Numbered from the stretch's first letter, positions 43,294 through 52,738 are shown. The stretch is 64,000 bases of DNA from Streptomyces sp. NBRC 110028 (GCF_001417735.1 NZ_BBUZ01000025.1:618754-682753); one strand, 5' to 3'. The notes: generated by a model from the letters alone, not told the origin. A program made the numbers and translations.

Positions 43294-43393
43294 GCGCCCC
43301 CCAACGGACAACGGCCAACGGTGGTGGTGCGCGAGGCACTTAACCAGCGATGCGGGGCGGGAGCAATGGGGCGCGCGCCGGGGGAAGCGCCGG

Positions 43394-44074
43394 TCAGCCG
43401 CCGCTCGCCTCCGCACGCCCCCGGTCCAGGTACGCCAGCACGGCCAGCACCCGGCGGTTGTCGTCGTCGGACTGCGGCAGGCCGAGCTTCCCGAAGATGT
43501 TCGAGGTGTGCTTGGCGACGGCCCGCTCGGTCACCACCAGCTGCGCCGCGATCGCCGCGTTCGATCGGCCCTGCGCCATCAGCTCCATCACCTCGCGCTC
43601 CCGGGGCGTCAGATGCCCCATCGGCCGGTCCTGCGAGCGCCGGGTCAGCAGCTGCGAGATCACCTGCGGGTCCATCGCCGTACCGCCCTCGGCGACCCGC
43701 CGCACCGCGTCGATGAACTGGTCCGCGTCGAAGACCCGGTCTTTCAGCAGATAGCCGATCCCACCGCTCCCGTCGGCCAGCAGCTCCCGCGCGTACAGCT
43801 GCTCCACGTGCTGCGACAGCACCAGCACGGGCAGCCCCGGCCGGTCCCGCCGCGCCGCCAGCGCGCACTGCAGGCCCTCGTCGGTGAACGACGGCGGCAG
43901 CCGCACGTCCACCACGGCCACGTCCGGCTTCAGCTCCGCCAGCGCCCGCGTCAGCTCCGGCCCGCTCTCGACGGCGGCGGCGATCTCGAAATCGTAGGCC
44001 TCCAGCATTCGCACCAACCCGTCCCTGAGCAGGAACAGATCCTCGGCAACGACTACGCGCACGGCGGGCTCCAT
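43394..44074 (-). CDS. LuxR/NarL-family response regulator
   Basis: 226 residues. Receiver domain with VVVAEDLFLLRDG, phosphoacceptor Asp in VAVVDVRLPP, VLVLSQHV and YLLKDRV; C-terminal LuxR HTH is LTPREREVMELMAQGRSNAAIAAQLVVTERAVAKHTSNIFGKLGL. It follows the histidine kinase gene by 73 bp on the same strand and is its cognate partner. The divergent MMPL transporter is a likely target. Confidence 0.92.
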   Translation of the reverse strand: MEPAVRVVVAEDLFLLRDGLVRMLEAYDFEIAAAVESGPELTRALAELKPDVAVVDVRLPPSFTDEGLQCALAARRDRPGLPVLVLSQHVEQLYARELLADGSGGIGYLLKDRVFDADQFIDAVRRVAEGGTAMDPQVISQLLTRRSQDRPMGHLTPREREVMELMAQGRSNAAIAAQLVVTERAVAKHTSNIFGKLGLPQSDDDNRRVLAVLAYLDRGRAEASGG

Positions 44075-44147
44075 GACGTCATCGGGCCCGGAACGGGACT
44101 CCGGGCCGAATGCGTCGAATGTACCGTCGCGACGCCCCCGCCGGGGG

Positions 44148-45425
44148 TCAGACCGCCGGTCGCGGGGCGGTCGGGGCGCAGGGGATCTCCATCGTCACCA
44201 TGGTGGGCCCGCCGGGCGGGCTGCTGACGGCGAGGACGCCGTCGAAGGTGCCCAGCCGCCGTTCGACGCCGCTGAGGCCGCCGCCCGGCGCGATGCGGGC
44301 GCCGCCGCTGCCGTTGTCGGTGACCGCGATGCGCAGCATCCCGGCCTCGTGGTGGATGTCGAGCCACATGCGCTCGGCGCCGGAGTGCTTGGCCGCGTTG
44401 GTGAGGATCTCGCTGACGGCGAAGTACGCGGCCGCCTCGACCGGCTCCTCGAACCGGCCCGACAGCTCCACCTCGGTCTCCACCGGGATGGTCATCCGCA
44501 GGGCGAGGGCGCGCACCGCGTCGCCCAGGCCGCGTTCGGCGAGCACCGGCGGGTGGATGCCGCGGACCAGGTCGCGCAGTTCGGCCAGGGCCTCGGCGGA
44601 GTTGGTGCGGGCCGCGGCGAGGAGTTCCCTGGCCTTGGCCGGGTCCTTCTCGATCAGCGCCTCGACGGTGCCCAGGCTCATGCCCATGGCCACGAGCCGG
44701 GCCTGTGCGCCGTCGTGCAGATCGCGCTCGATGCGGCGCAGCTCGGCGGCCGAGGTGTCCACGGCGTCGTGCCGGGTCTCGGTGAGCCGCTCGACGCGCT
44801 CGGCGAGGGCCATCTGCGGGGTGGGCGCGAGGAAGGCGCGGGCCAGCAGGAAGTGGGCGCGCAGCAGCACGGGCGAGGCGAACAGCCCGAGGAGGGCGAA
44901 GCCGACGCCGGTCAGGGCGGCGAGGTTCGCGGTCGTCTGCGACTCCACGGGGACGAACGCGTACCAGTACGTGCCGCCCGCGTCGACGATCGGCTCCCAG
45001 ACCCCGGCGGCCAGCACCCAGCCCTCGACCCCGTACGGCAGGAAGACGCAGGCGAGCATCGCGGTGACGCAGCCCGCCGTCATGTCGACCAGCAGCCACA
45101 GCAGGTCCCGCCAGGTCGCCGGGTCCTTCAGCAGATGGGTGCACAGCTCCACCTGCCCGGTCAGACCGGAACGCCGGTCGGCGGGGAGCGCCCGGTAGGG
45201 CAGCCGGATCTGGACCCCGGACCACTGGGCGGCCAGCAGCCGCCGCTGGTTGGCGTGCTTGCGCACCAAGCCGATCATCGCGGGGGTGGTGAGGACACCC
45301 AGGCCCAGCGGCATGAGGACGACGGACAGCACCGTCAGCACGAACAGGATGATCGACCCCGCGAGCGTGACGAACGCCAGGGCGAGGCCCCGTAAAGCGG
45401 CCAACAGTCTGTCGCGGACCTTCAT
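44148..45425 (-). CDS. DesK/NarX-like sensor histidine kinase
   Basis: 425 residues from ATG 45425, preceded by GGAGGG; the longer frame to 45509 lacks this. Four to five N-terminal membrane helices flank a Streptomyces-type putative sensor domain. The HisKA_3 phosphoacceptor is ELRRIERDLHDGAQARLVAMGMSLG, and the HATPase_c motifs are YFAVSEILTNAAKHSGA, AVTDNGSGGARIAPGGGLSGVERRL. This class phosphorylates LuxR-type regulators; the partner gene is directly downstream. Signal unknown. Confidence 0.92.
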   Translation of the reverse strand: MKVRDRLLAALRGLALAFVTLAGSIILFVLTVLSVVLMPLGLGVLTTPAMIGLVRKHANQRRLLAAQWSGVQIRLPYRALPADRRSGLTGQVELCTHLLKDPATWRDLLWLLVDMTAGCVTAMLACVFLPYGVEGWVLAAGVWEPIVDAGGTYWYAFVPVESQTTANLAALTGVGFALLGLFASPVLLRAHFLLARAFLAPTPQMALAERVERLTETRHDAVDTSAAELRRIERDLHDGAQARLVAMGMSLGTVEALIEKDPAKARELLAAARTNSAEALAELRDLVRGIHPPVLAERGLGDAVRALALRMTIPVETEVELSGRFEEPVEAAAYFAVSEILTNAAKHSGAERMWLDIHHEAGMLRIAVTDNGSGGARIAPGGGLSGVERRLGTFDGVLAVSSPPGGPTMVTMEIPCAPTAPRPAV

Positions 45426-45678
45426 CGCACGCCCTCCAGGGTTCTTCAGCTGTGCGGCTTCCCGCTTCTTCGATGGCTCAAGTCTGCTGGACGCCGCATG
45501 ATCGGTCACGGGGGCCGCGCCCCGTCCGGGGGTACACCTAACACCACCCCCGGGCCTCGCCCTACGCCTCGGGGATTCGGGTGTTGACCGGCTGGGGCGG
45601 GACCGCGCCTTTTTCTAGCGTCGAGGACATGACCGATCCGGTCCGTATCCAGTACGCATCCCCAGTGGGAGAGACGCC

Positions 45679-47874
45679 ATGAGCGCAACGAGGCGAGGCC
45701 TGGCCGTGCGGCTCGGCGGGTGGAGCACCCGTCACCGCAAGTCCGCGATCATCGGATGGCTGCTGTTCGTGGTCGTCGTCGCCGTCGTCGGCGGCATGTC
45801 CGGATCCCGGCAGATGACGAATTCCGAGAACGGCGCGGGCGACTCCGCACGCGCCCAGAAGATCCTCGAGGACTCCGGGCTCACCACACCGGCCGGCGAG
45901 ATGGTGATGCTGCGCAGCACGGACCCGGACGGCTGGCGGTCCGCGGCCCGCGACCTCGCCGGCCGGCTGGAGAAGACCGGCGAGACCGCGCGCGTCCAGC
46001 CGCCGGTGCGCTCGGCCGGCGGCCGTGAGGGGCTGGTCACCTTCCAGATGAAGGGCGATCCGGACACCGCCGGGGAGCGGGTGAAGCCCGTCCTGGACGC
46101 GGTGGCGGCGACCGGGTCCGCGCACCGGGGGATCACCGTCCATGAGTTCGGCGACGCCACCGCCCAGCACGAGCTGGACGGGATGCTGAAGGACGACTTC
46201 AAGAAGGCCGAGTTCACGGCCGTGCCGCTGGCGCTGGGCATCCTGCTGGTGGTCTTCGGGGCGCTGGTCGCGGCCCTGCTGCCGGTGCTGCTCGGGGTGA
46301 CCGCCTGCATCGGCACCTTCGGGCTGCTGGCCCTGGTCAGCCACAAGCTGCCGCTGTACGACTCCACCAACTCCGTGATGTTCCTGGTCGGGCTGGCCGT
46401 CGGTGTCGACTACTGCCTGTTCTACCTGCGGCGCGAGCGGGACGAGCGGGCCGCGGGCCGGGACCCGCAGACCGCGCTGCGCATCGCCGCGGAGACCAGC
46501 GGTCGGGCGGTGCTGGTCTCGGGGATCACGGTCATGCTGGCGATGTCGGGCATGTTCCTGTCCGGGCTGATGCTCTTCCAGGGCTTCGCGGTCGCCACCT
46601 TGCTGGTCGTCCTGATGGCGATGCTGGGGTCGGTGACGGTCCTGCCCGCCACGCTGTCCTGGCTCGGCGACCGGGTCGACAAGGGACGGGTGCCGCTGCT
46701 CAATCGCCGCCGGAAGCAGGGCGTCCAGGCGAGCGGCGGGATCTCCGGCACCCTCATGAAGCCGGTGCTGGCCCGGCCGAAGCTGTTCGCCGCCATCTCG
46801 GCCGCCCTGCTGCTGGTGCTGTGCGCCCCCGCGCTCGGGATGAAGACCGAACAGCTCGGCATGGAGAAGCAGTTCGGCTCGGACGCCCCGCTGACGGTGG
46901 CGTACAAGGAGATCACCAGCGCGTTCCCGGGCGGCCCGGCCCCGGCCCGGGTCGTGCTGCGGGCCGACGACATCTCCTCGCCCCGCTTCGGCGCGGCCGT
47001 CGCCGACTTCAAGAAGCAGCTGGCCGACTCCGGCCGGTTCGGCAAGGCCGTCGACGTCGATCTGCACCCCCGGCAGGGCGTGGCCCGTATCGAGGTGCCG
47101 CTCGCGGGCAACGGCGAGAACGCGGAGTCGCGGCGCGCGCTGGAGACCCTGCGCGAGGACCTGGTGCCGGACGTCCTCGGCCCGGTCTCCGACAAGGCGT
47201 ACGTGGGCGGTGAACTCGCCTCGAACATCGACTTCACCGACCAGCTGAAGACCGACATCGCGCCGGTCTTCCTCTTCATCGCCGCGGTCACCTTCCTGCT
47301 CATGCTGGTGTGCTTCCGCTCGCTGCCGATCGCGATCGTGTCGATCCTGCTCAACCTGCTGTCGGTGGGCGCCGCGTACGGCACCATGACCGCCGTCTTC
47401 CAGCACGGCTGGGGCGCGGAGCTGATGGGCATGGAACCGGCCGGGGCGATCGAGTCGTGGATGCCGCTGTTCGTCCTCGTCATCCTCTTCGGGCTGTCGA
47501 TGGACTACCACGTCTTCGTGGTCTCGCGGATCCGTGAGGCACACGAGCGGGGCCTGACGACGCGGGACGCGATCCGCGAGGGCATCCGCACGACGGCGGG
47601 ATCCGTCACCGGGGCGGCCACCATCATGGTCGCGGTGTTCGCGGTCCTGGCGCTGCTGCGGATGCAGGACATGCAGCAGATGGGCGTCGGGCTCGCGGTC
47701 GCGGTGCTGGTGGACGCCACCCTCGTACGGATGCTGCTGCTGCCCTCGCTGATGGCGCTGCTCGGCGAGCGCACCTGGTACCTGCCGCGCGCGCTGCGGT
47801 GGCTGCCGAACGTCAGCCACGGCGACACTCCGGCCGCCGAGGAGTCCCGCCCGCTGGTGGGCGCCGAACGCTGA
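45679..47874 (+). CDS. MMPL-family RND transporter
   Basis: 731 residues, about 12 helices in the RND pattern: TM1, large loop, TM2-6, then TM7, second large loop and TM8-12. MMPL motifs include FLVGLAVGVDYCLFYLRR and its mirror FVLVILFGLSMDYHVFVVSRIREA, each with the paired Asp-Tyr proton-relay residues. In actinobacteria such proteins export lipids or siderophore-type molecules. It is divergent from the two-component system genes, which likely regulate it; a TTGACC hexamer lies about 95 bp upstream in the shared promoter region. Confidence 0.9.
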   Translation: MSATRRGLAVRLGGWSTRHRKSAIIGWLLFVVVVAVVGGMSGSRQMTNSENGAGDSARAQKILEDSGLTTPAGEMVMLRSTDPDGWRSAARDLAGRLEKTGETARVQPPVRSAGGREGLVTFQMKGDPDTAGERVKPVLDAVAATGSAHRGITVHEFGDATAQHELDGMLKDDFKKAEFTAVPLALGILLVVFGALVAALLPVLLGVTACIGTFGLLALVSHKLPLYDSTNSVMFLVGLAVGVDYCLFYLRRERDERAAGRDPQTALRIAAETSGRAVLVSGITVMLAMSGMFLSGLMLFQGFAVATLLVVLMAMLGSVTVLPATLSWLGDRVDKGRVPLLNRRRKQGVQASGGISGTLMKPVLARPKLFAAISAALLLVLCAPALGMKTEQLGMEKQFGSDAPLTVAYKEITSAFPGGPAPARVVLRADDISSPRFGAAVADFKKQLADSGRFGKAVDVDLHPRQGVARIEVPLAGNGENAESRRALETLREDLVPDVLGPVSDKAYVGGELASNIDFTDQLKTDIAPVFLFIAAVTFLLMLVCFRSLPIAIVSILLNLLSVGAAYGTMTAVFQHGWGAELMGMEPAGAIESWMPLFVLVILFGLSMDYHVFVVSRIREAHERGLTTRDAIREGIRTTAGSVTGAATIMVAVFAVLALLRMQDMQQMGVGLAVAVLVDATLVRMLLLPSLMALLGERTWYLPRALRWLPNVSHGDTPAAEESRPLVGAER

Positions 47875-47887
47875 CCGCCGGTCGCGC

Positions 47888-47926
47888 GAGCGCCGTACGG
47901 GCCGAGCCATGGCCCGTACGGCGCTC
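47888..47926. terminator. Bidirectional terminator between MMPL and winged-helix genes
   Basis: Perfect 16-bp stem (GAGCGCCGTACGGGCC with its complement) around a 7-nt loop, between convergent genes. Confidence 0.85.
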
Positions 47927-47938
47927 TTCGCCGCCGCG

Positions 47939-48580
47939 CTACGCGGTCGGGACGTACTTGTAGCCCACGCGCCGCACGGTCACGATCGAGGCCCGGTGCT
48001 CCGCGCCCAACTTGCGGCGCAGCCGGGCCACATGGACGTCCACGGTCCGGCCGTCGCCGACGTGCCCGTAGCCCCACACCGTCGTCACCAGCTGATCGCG
48101 GGTGTGCACCCGGTGCGGATGGGCGACGAGGTGGGCCAGCAGCTCGAACTCCAGATAGGTGAGGTCGAGCGGACGCCCCGCGACCCGCGCGGTCCGCTGC
48201 TCGGGGTCGACGCTCACCGGCCCGTCGTCGACGGTGAGCGGGGCGGGGGCGGGGGGCGTGGTGGGCGCGGCGGTGGCCGCGGCGGCCCGGGGCTCCCGCA
48301 GGTCGGCCGGGACCAGCACCAGGTAGCCGATCATCGGCGGGTGCCCGGGCAGGGCGGGGACGGTGTGCGGGGGAGCGGGCAGCCAGGTGGCGCCGGGGTG
48401 CAGCAAGTCGTCGACCGGGGGCACCTCGTCCCGGGCGACGGCTCGTAGCCGCTGGCGGGCGCTGAGCGGGGCCCGCCCTGGCACGGCGGTGGCCGGGGCG
48501 GTGGCCGCGGGGGCGGTGGCCGGGGAGGCGGAGAGGGTACGGACGTTCGTCACGTTCGTCACGTTCGTCATGTTCGTCAT
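47939..48580 (-). CDS. Winged-helix (OmpR/PhoB-type) DNA-binding regulator
   Basis: 213 residues from ATG 48580. The C-terminal 90 residues are a Trans_reg_C domain: VSVDPEQRTARVAGRPLDLTYLEFELLAHLVAHPHRVHTRDQLVTTVWGYGHVGDGRTVDVHVARLRRKLG. No receiver domain is present; the N-terminal half is low-complexity Ala/Pro plus a conserved RQRLRAVARDEVPP segment, as in a Streptomyces-specific regulator group. The start lies in four 9-bp repeats encoding Thr-Asn-Val/Met, so ATG 48571 is an alternative. Confidence 0.85.
   Translation of the reverse strand: MTNMTNVTNVTNVRTLSASPATAPAATAPATAVPGRAPLSARQRLRAVARDEVPPVDDLLHPGATWLPAPPHTVPALPGHPPMIGYLVLVPADLREPRAAAATAAPTTPPAPAPLTVDDGPVSVDPEQRTARVAGRPLDLTYLEFELLAHLVAHPHRVHTRDQLVTTVWGYGHVGDGRTVDVHVARLRRKLGAEHRASIVTVRRVGYKYVPTA
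48543..48578 (-). repeat. Four tandem 9-bp repeats at the start of the winged-helix gene
   Basis: Three copies of ACGTTCGTC and one ATGTTCGTC (plus-strand sense) encode the N-terminal MTN-type repeats. Slippage here would add or remove three residues and alternative ATG starts. Confidence 0.85.
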
Positions 48581-48708
48581 GGGAACCGGCTCTTTCGCGC
48601 TTGAGGGGCGTCGGTGGACGTCATGCGCGCGGGCTGGGCCGGGGAACCGGACCGGGGAGAACGATGCCCCGGAGCCGGGCGGCGGGCTGAGCGGCCGGGT
48701 GGGCGGCG

Positions 48709-48840
48709 TCAGCAGCCGAGCGAGCGGGCCCGCGCAACGGATGCGCGGCAACACTCGCGGTCGAAGTGGTGCGCCTGCCGGGACGGCCAGAACGGCTCGA
48801 GGTCGAGACGACCCGTCGCGGCGTTGATGAGGCTGACCAT
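48709..48840 (-). CDS. Small 43-residue protein, probably real
   Basis: MVSLINAATGRLDLEPFWPS then RQAHHFDRECCRASVARARS-LGC. Third codon positions are about 88 percent G or C, as in real Streptomyces genes. The sequence is patterned, with paired Cys and a basic C-terminus. It lies 128 bp upstream of the winged-helix regulator on the same strand. A GGGGGC run precedes the ATG. It could be a leader peptide or a partner of the regulator; I do not recognise a characterised family. The rest of the 48581-49039 gap holds only a TATAAA element at 48951 that may serve the SPW gene. Confidence 0.55.
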   Translation of the reverse strand: MVSLINAATGRLDLEPFWPSRQAHHFDRECCRASVARARSLGC

Positions 48841-49039
48841 GCCCCCATTGAAGCAGAAGAAGGGGCCGGGGCACATCGAGACGGCGACCCTGTCCGCCCC
48901 TGCGGATTCATGGCGGAACGGTGGACAGCATCCTCAAACAGACATCTACCTATAAAGCAAGGCGAGGCGCACAATGGTGGTGCGGTGATATTGCCGCACT
49001 GCGCGGTCAGACTTGCATGGAACGAAGGAGGCGAGTCGT

Positions 49040-49480
49040 ATGGCCGACGTCTCACGTACCCGCGGTGATCTCAAGGGCCACCCCGACGTGTCCGAGATGC
49101 GTGAGCGCTTCGCTCGCATGATGGACGCGCGGGACGTTGTGTTCCTCGACGGGCCGGTGCTGCTCGCCGGTCTGTACTTCGCCATCTCCCCCTGGGTGGT
49201 GCACTTCTCGAGCACCAGCCCCAACCTCATGGTCAACAACCTCATCCTCGGCGTGGCCATCGCCCTGCTGGGCATCGGTCTCACATCGGCGCCGAGGAGG
49301 ATGTACAGCCTGTGCTGGGCCATGTCCGCGATCGGTGTATGGATGATCATTTCCCCCTGGGTCGTTGCCAGGGGGCCGGATGCCGGAATGATCTGGAACA
49401 ACGTGCTCGTCGGCGCCCTCACCTGCCTGTTCGGCCTGATCGCCGCAGGCGTGGTGATGCGGAAGGGACGGGAGGCCTGA
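49040..49480 (+). CDS. SPW-repeat membrane protein
   Basis: 146 residues from ATG 49040, 8 nt after GGAGG. Two SPW motifs (YFAISPWVVHF and WMIISPWVVARG) each sit at the end of a membrane helix, with four helices in total, as in the SPW family. The N-terminus (DLKGHPDVSEMRERFARMMD) is cytoplasmic. Function of the family is unknown. The gene is monocistronic and ends at a 16-bp terminator. Confidence 0.92.
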   Translation: MADVSRTRGDLKGHPDVSEMRERFARMMDARDVVFLDGPVLLAGLYFAISPWVVHFSSTSPNLMVNNLILGVAIALLGIGLTSAPRRMYSLCWAMSAIGVWMIISPWVVARGPDAGMIWNNVLVGALTCLFGLIAAGVVMRKGREA

Positions 49481-49532
49481 CCGAGTACTGAACGGCACGG
49501 AACCGGACGCCACGCGTCACAACGGAGAAGCC

Positions 49533-49570
49533 CGCCGGCCGCACTCCCCTTCGCGGGAGTGCGGCCGGCG
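49533..49570. terminator. Bidirectional terminator between SPW and DUF2848 genes
   Basis: Perfect 16-bp stem (CGCCGGCCGCACTCCC with its complement), loop CTTCGC, between convergent genes. Confidence 0.88.
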
Positions 49571-49589
49571 GCCTTGACGGCGTGGGGCG

Positions 49590-50303
49590 TCAGCCGATCG
49601 GCTCCGGCATCGGGACCACGTCGTAGGAGCATTCGATGATGTCGCCGGTGGCCGGATCGCCCAGCTGCACCCGCCAGCGGTCGGCGAACTGGTCGACGCC
49701 CTCCGCCATCGGGATCGTCCCGGAGATCAGCACCGTGCCCGGCACCAGGCCGCCGCGCTCGCGCAGCACCTCGACCCAGTACGCGGGCGGCAGCAGCTCG
49801 GCCAGGGTGCCGCTCTGCAGCTCGGTCTCCTCACCGTCGTGGGTGACCCAGGCCCGCAGGGTCAGCTCGTCCAGCCGCGCGGACACGTCCGCCAGGCGCC
49901 AGGCGCGGGCGGCGAGCACATCGGGGCCCGCGTTCTTGCTCCAGGCCACGCCGTGGACCTCCAGCTCCCGGTCGGTGTGGTCGCAGGCGGCGGTGAGCAG
50001 CAGCTCCCCGTCCTCGGCCACGATCAGCGCCCACTCCGCCTCGCCCGAGGTGCGGCCGTGCTGGACGCTGACCCGGTCGGTCTGCTGGGCGAGGTAGGGC
50101 GCGACGGGGTAGAGGGCGGGCGTCACGCTGGGGGCGGGGACGCCCAGCTCGGCGAGTTCGGCCACATGGGCGGCCACATCCTCCTGGCTGCGCCCGGCGT
50201 AGCCCGCGTTGAGCACCTGGACGACCTCCACCTGCCGGGTGGAGCCGTCGGGAAGCGCGAAGGTCAGGGCGGGGCGGGGGGACTGCTGGGGCTGCGTCGT
50301 CAT
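49590..50303 (-). CDS. DUF2848 family protein
   Basis: 237 residues from ATG 50303. The full-length DUF2848 pattern is present: LNAGYAGRSQEDVAAHVAELAELGVPAPSVTPALYPVAPYL, then AEWALIVAEDGELLLTAACDHTDRELEVHGVAWSKN and a C-terminal GTVLISGTIPMAEGV. The fold is related to fumarylacetoacetate hydrolases, suggesting hydrolysis of a dicarbonyl or amide compound. It is divergent from an MFS carboxylate-type transporter, with a GTATAC element between them that matches one at the local GntR gene. Confidence 0.85.
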   Translation of the reverse strand: MTTQPQQSPRPALTFALPDGSTRQVEVVQVLNAGYAGRSQEDVAAHVAELAELGVPAPSVTPALYPVAPYLAQQTDRVSVQHGRTSGEAEWALIVAEDGELLLTAACDHTDRELEVHGVAWSKNAGPDVLAARAWRLADVSARLDELTLRAWVTHDGEETELQSGTLAELLPPAYWVEVLRERGGLVPGTVLISGTIPMAEGVDQFADRWRVQLGDPATGDIIECSYDVVPMPEPIG

Positions 50304-50358
50304 GGGGCGGGATCTCCAGATCGCGAGGAATTTCCCTCGAGGGGGTTGCGCATACGCT

Positions 50359-50368
50359 TGGTATACAA
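50359..50368. promoter_or_regulatory. GntR-type operator between DUF2848 and MFS genes
   Basis: TGGTATACAA shares the TNGTATACNA core with the perfect palindrome in front of the GntR gene at 53576. It lies in the divergent promoter region. Confidence 0.5.
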
Positions 50369-50487
50369 CAAGTATGCCGGAAGCCGTGCATCGCGCAACC
50401 ACCCCGCACGGATCCATCGCCACCCATCCGTCGACACACGCATCCACCGATCACGCACCCACCCCCGCACCACCCAGAGGACGGACC

Positions 50488-51843
50488 ATGCAGCGCACCT
50501 TCACGAGCGCACCAGAGCCCCGGGCGGAAGGATCCGCGGTCCGCCGCGCCTTCGTCGCCAGCCTGACCGGAACCGCGCTGGAGTGGTACGACTTCGCCGT
50601 CTACTCCGCCGCCGCGGCGCTGGTCTTCGGCGACCTCTTCTTCCCCTCCAAGGACCCGTTCACCGGCACCCTCCTGGCGTTCTCCACCTACGCCGTCGGC
50701 TATGTCTCCCGCCCGCTGGGCGGGTTCGTCTTCGGCCGGCTCGGAGACGTGATCGGCCGCAAGAAGGTCCTCATCGCGACCCTGGTGCTCATCGGCGTCG
50801 CGACCCTGCTGATCGGGCTGCTGCCCACCTACGCCACGGTCGGCGTCGCGGCCCCCGCCGCCCTGGTGCTGCTGCGCTTCGCCCAGGGCGTCGGCGTGGG
50901 CGGGGAATGGGGCGGCGCGGTGCTGCTGTCCAGCGAATACGGCGATCCACGGCGGCGCGGCTTCTACGCCTCGGCCGCGCAGGTCGGTCCGCCGGCGGGC
51001 AATCTGCTCGCCAACGGTGTGCTCGCGGGGCTGGGCGCCACGCTGACGGAGGACCAGTTCCTGTCCTGGGGCTGGCGGGTGGCGTTCCTCCTCTCCGGTG
51101 TGCTGGTGGTGTTCGGGCTGTGGGTCCGCGCCAAGCTGGAGGAGACCCCGGTCTTCCGGGCCATGGAGGCCGCGCAGGACCGCTCCGAGGCGCCGGTGCG
51201 CGAGGTGTTCACGTCCCAGCCCCGGGCGCTGACCGCCGCGATCCTCTGCCGCATCGCCCCCGATGTGCTGTACGCGATGTTCACCGTCTTCGTGCTCACC
51301 TACGCCACCGGGGAGCTGGGCATGTCGCGCGGCTCCGCGCTGACCGCCGTCCTCATCGGCTCCTCCCTCCAGATCTTCCTGATCCCGCTGGCCGGGGCGC
51401 TGTCCGACCGCGTCAACCGGCGGTGGCTGTACGGTGTCTCCGCCGTCGCCGCGGGCGTCTGGCCCTTCGTCTTCTTCCCACTGGTCGCGGGCGGGAGCTG
51501 GGCGCTGCTCACGCTGGGCGTGGTCGTGGCGCTGGTGATCCATTCGCTGATGTACGGGCCGCAGGCGGCCTTCATCGCCGAGCAGTTCTCGCCGCGGCTG
51601 CGCTACACCGGCTCCTCTCTCGCGTACACCCTCGCCGGAGTCGTCGGCGGGGCGGTCGCGCCGCTGCTGTTCACGACGCTGCTGGGGACGTATCGCGCCT
51701 GGCCCCCGCTGGCGCTCTACATCGCGCTCACGGCGGTGGCCACGGTCGCCGGGCTGTGGCTGGGCCGGGACGCGGCGCCCGCCGAGGACGAGGAGCCGGA
51801 CGGCGTGGCCGCATCGCACCACTCGTCCGCCGCGATCGGCTGA
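50488..51843 (+). CDS. MFS transporter, metabolite:H+ symporter (MHS) family
   Basis: 451 residues from ATG 50488 (AGAGGA upstream). MHS markers: SLTGTALEWYDFAVYSAAAALVFGDLFFP at TM1, SRPLGGFVFGRLGDVIGRKKVLI, LLRFAQGVGVGGEWGGAVLLSSEY and the mid-loop KLEETPVFRAME. Family members import organic acids such as citrate, ketoglutarate, shikimate or aromatic acids. It probably feeds the DUF2848 and nitrilase enzymes encoded around it and is probably under the GntR regulator at 52923. Confidence 0.9.
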   Translation: MQRTFTSAPEPRAEGSAVRRAFVASLTGTALEWYDFAVYSAAAALVFGDLFFPSKDPFTGTLLAFSTYAVGYVSRPLGGFVFGRLGDVIGRKKVLIATLVLIGVATLLIGLLPTYATVGVAAPAALVLLRFAQGVGVGGEWGGAVLLSSEYGDPRRRGFYASAAQVGPPAGNLLANGVLAGLGATLTEDQFLSWGWRVAFLLSGVLVVFGLWVRAKLEETPVFRAMEAAQDRSEAPVREVFTSQPRALTAAILCRIAPDVLYAMFTVFVLTYATGELGMSRGSALTAVLIGSSLQIFLIPLAGALSDRVNRRWLYGVSAVAAGVWPFVFFPLVAGGSWALLTLGVVVALVIHSLMYGPQAAFIAEQFSPRLRYTGSSLAYTLAGVVGGAVAPLLFTTLLGTYRAWPPLALYIALTAVATVAGLWLGRDAAPAEDEEPDGVAASHHSSAAIG

Positions 51844-51931
51844 CGCACCCCCCGAAGGGCGATCCCGCCCCGCCCGGGGCATCATCGCCAGGTCACCCAC
51901 CGCGCCAACCAGGGAAGGCAGTACACACCCC

Positions 51932-52738
51932 ATGCGCATCGCACTGAGCCAGATCACCACAGGCCCGGACCCGAAGGCGAACCTCGTCACCCTGCGCGAG
52001 CAGGCCCTGCGCGCGGCGGCGGACGGCGCCCGGCTCGTGGTCTTCCCGGAAGCCGCCATGGCGTGCTTCGGCACCCGGCTGGGACCGCTCGCCGAACCGC
52101 TGGACGGCCCCTGGGCCACCGAGGTCCGGCGGATCGCGCGGGACGCCGGGCTGGTGGTCGTGGCGGGCATGTTCACCCCGGCCCCGGACGGGCGGGTCAC
52201 CAACACCCTGCTGGCCACCGGCCCCGGTGTCGAGGCCTCCTACGACAAGATCCATCTGTATGACGCCTTCGGCTTCGCGGAGTCCAAGACCGTGGCCCCC
52301 GGCTCGGAGGTGGTGACCTTCGAGCTGGACGGCGTCCGGATCGGCCTCGCCACCTGCTACGACGTGCGCTTCCCGGAGCTGTTCCGGGCGCACGCCGACG
52401 CGGGCGCGGTGCTGTCGCTGCTTCCGGCCTCCTGGGGCGCGGGCCCCGGCAAGCGGGAGCAGTGGGAGCTGCTGACCCGGGCGCGGGCGCTGGACGCCAC
52501 CGTATGGCTGGCCGCCGTGGGGCAGGCCGACCCGGCGGCGAGCGGTGCCGAAGCCCCCTCGACCAGCGCCCCCACCGGTATCGGGTACAGCGCCCTGGTC
52601 GGCCCCGACGGGACGGTGCGCGAGCGGCTGGAGGCGGCGCCCGGCCTGCTGGTGGCGGACGTTGTCACCGAGGAGGTCGCCGCGGTGCGGCGCACGGTGT
52701 CCGTCCTGGCCAACCGCAAGCTGGGAACCCGCGCATGA
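51932..52738 (+). CDS. Carbon-nitrogen hydrolase (nitrilase superfamily)
   Basis: 268 residues with the Glu-Lys-Cys triad: Glu in LVVFPEAAMACFG, Lys in SYDKIHLYDAFGF, Cys in GLATCYDVRFPELFR. The DAFGFAESKTVAPG segment resembles omega-amidase/Nit2-like and deaminated-glutathione-amidase enzymes. Cytoplasmic amide hydrolysis is expected. The gene follows the MFS gene by 88 bp and overlaps a tiny ORF by 4 bp. Confidence 0.9.
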   Translation: MRIALSQITTGPDPKANLVTLREQALRAAADGARLVVFPEAAMACFGTRLGPLAEPLDGPWATEVRRIARDAGLVVVAGMFTPAPDGRVTNTLLATGPGVEASYDKIHLYDAFGFAESKTVAPGSEVVTFELDGVRIGLATCYDVRFPELFRAHADAGAVLSLLPASWGAGPGKREQWELLTRARALDATVWLAAVGQADPAASGAEAPSTSAPTGIGYSALVGPDGTVRERLEAAPGLLVADVVTEEVAAVRRTVSVLANRKLGTRA

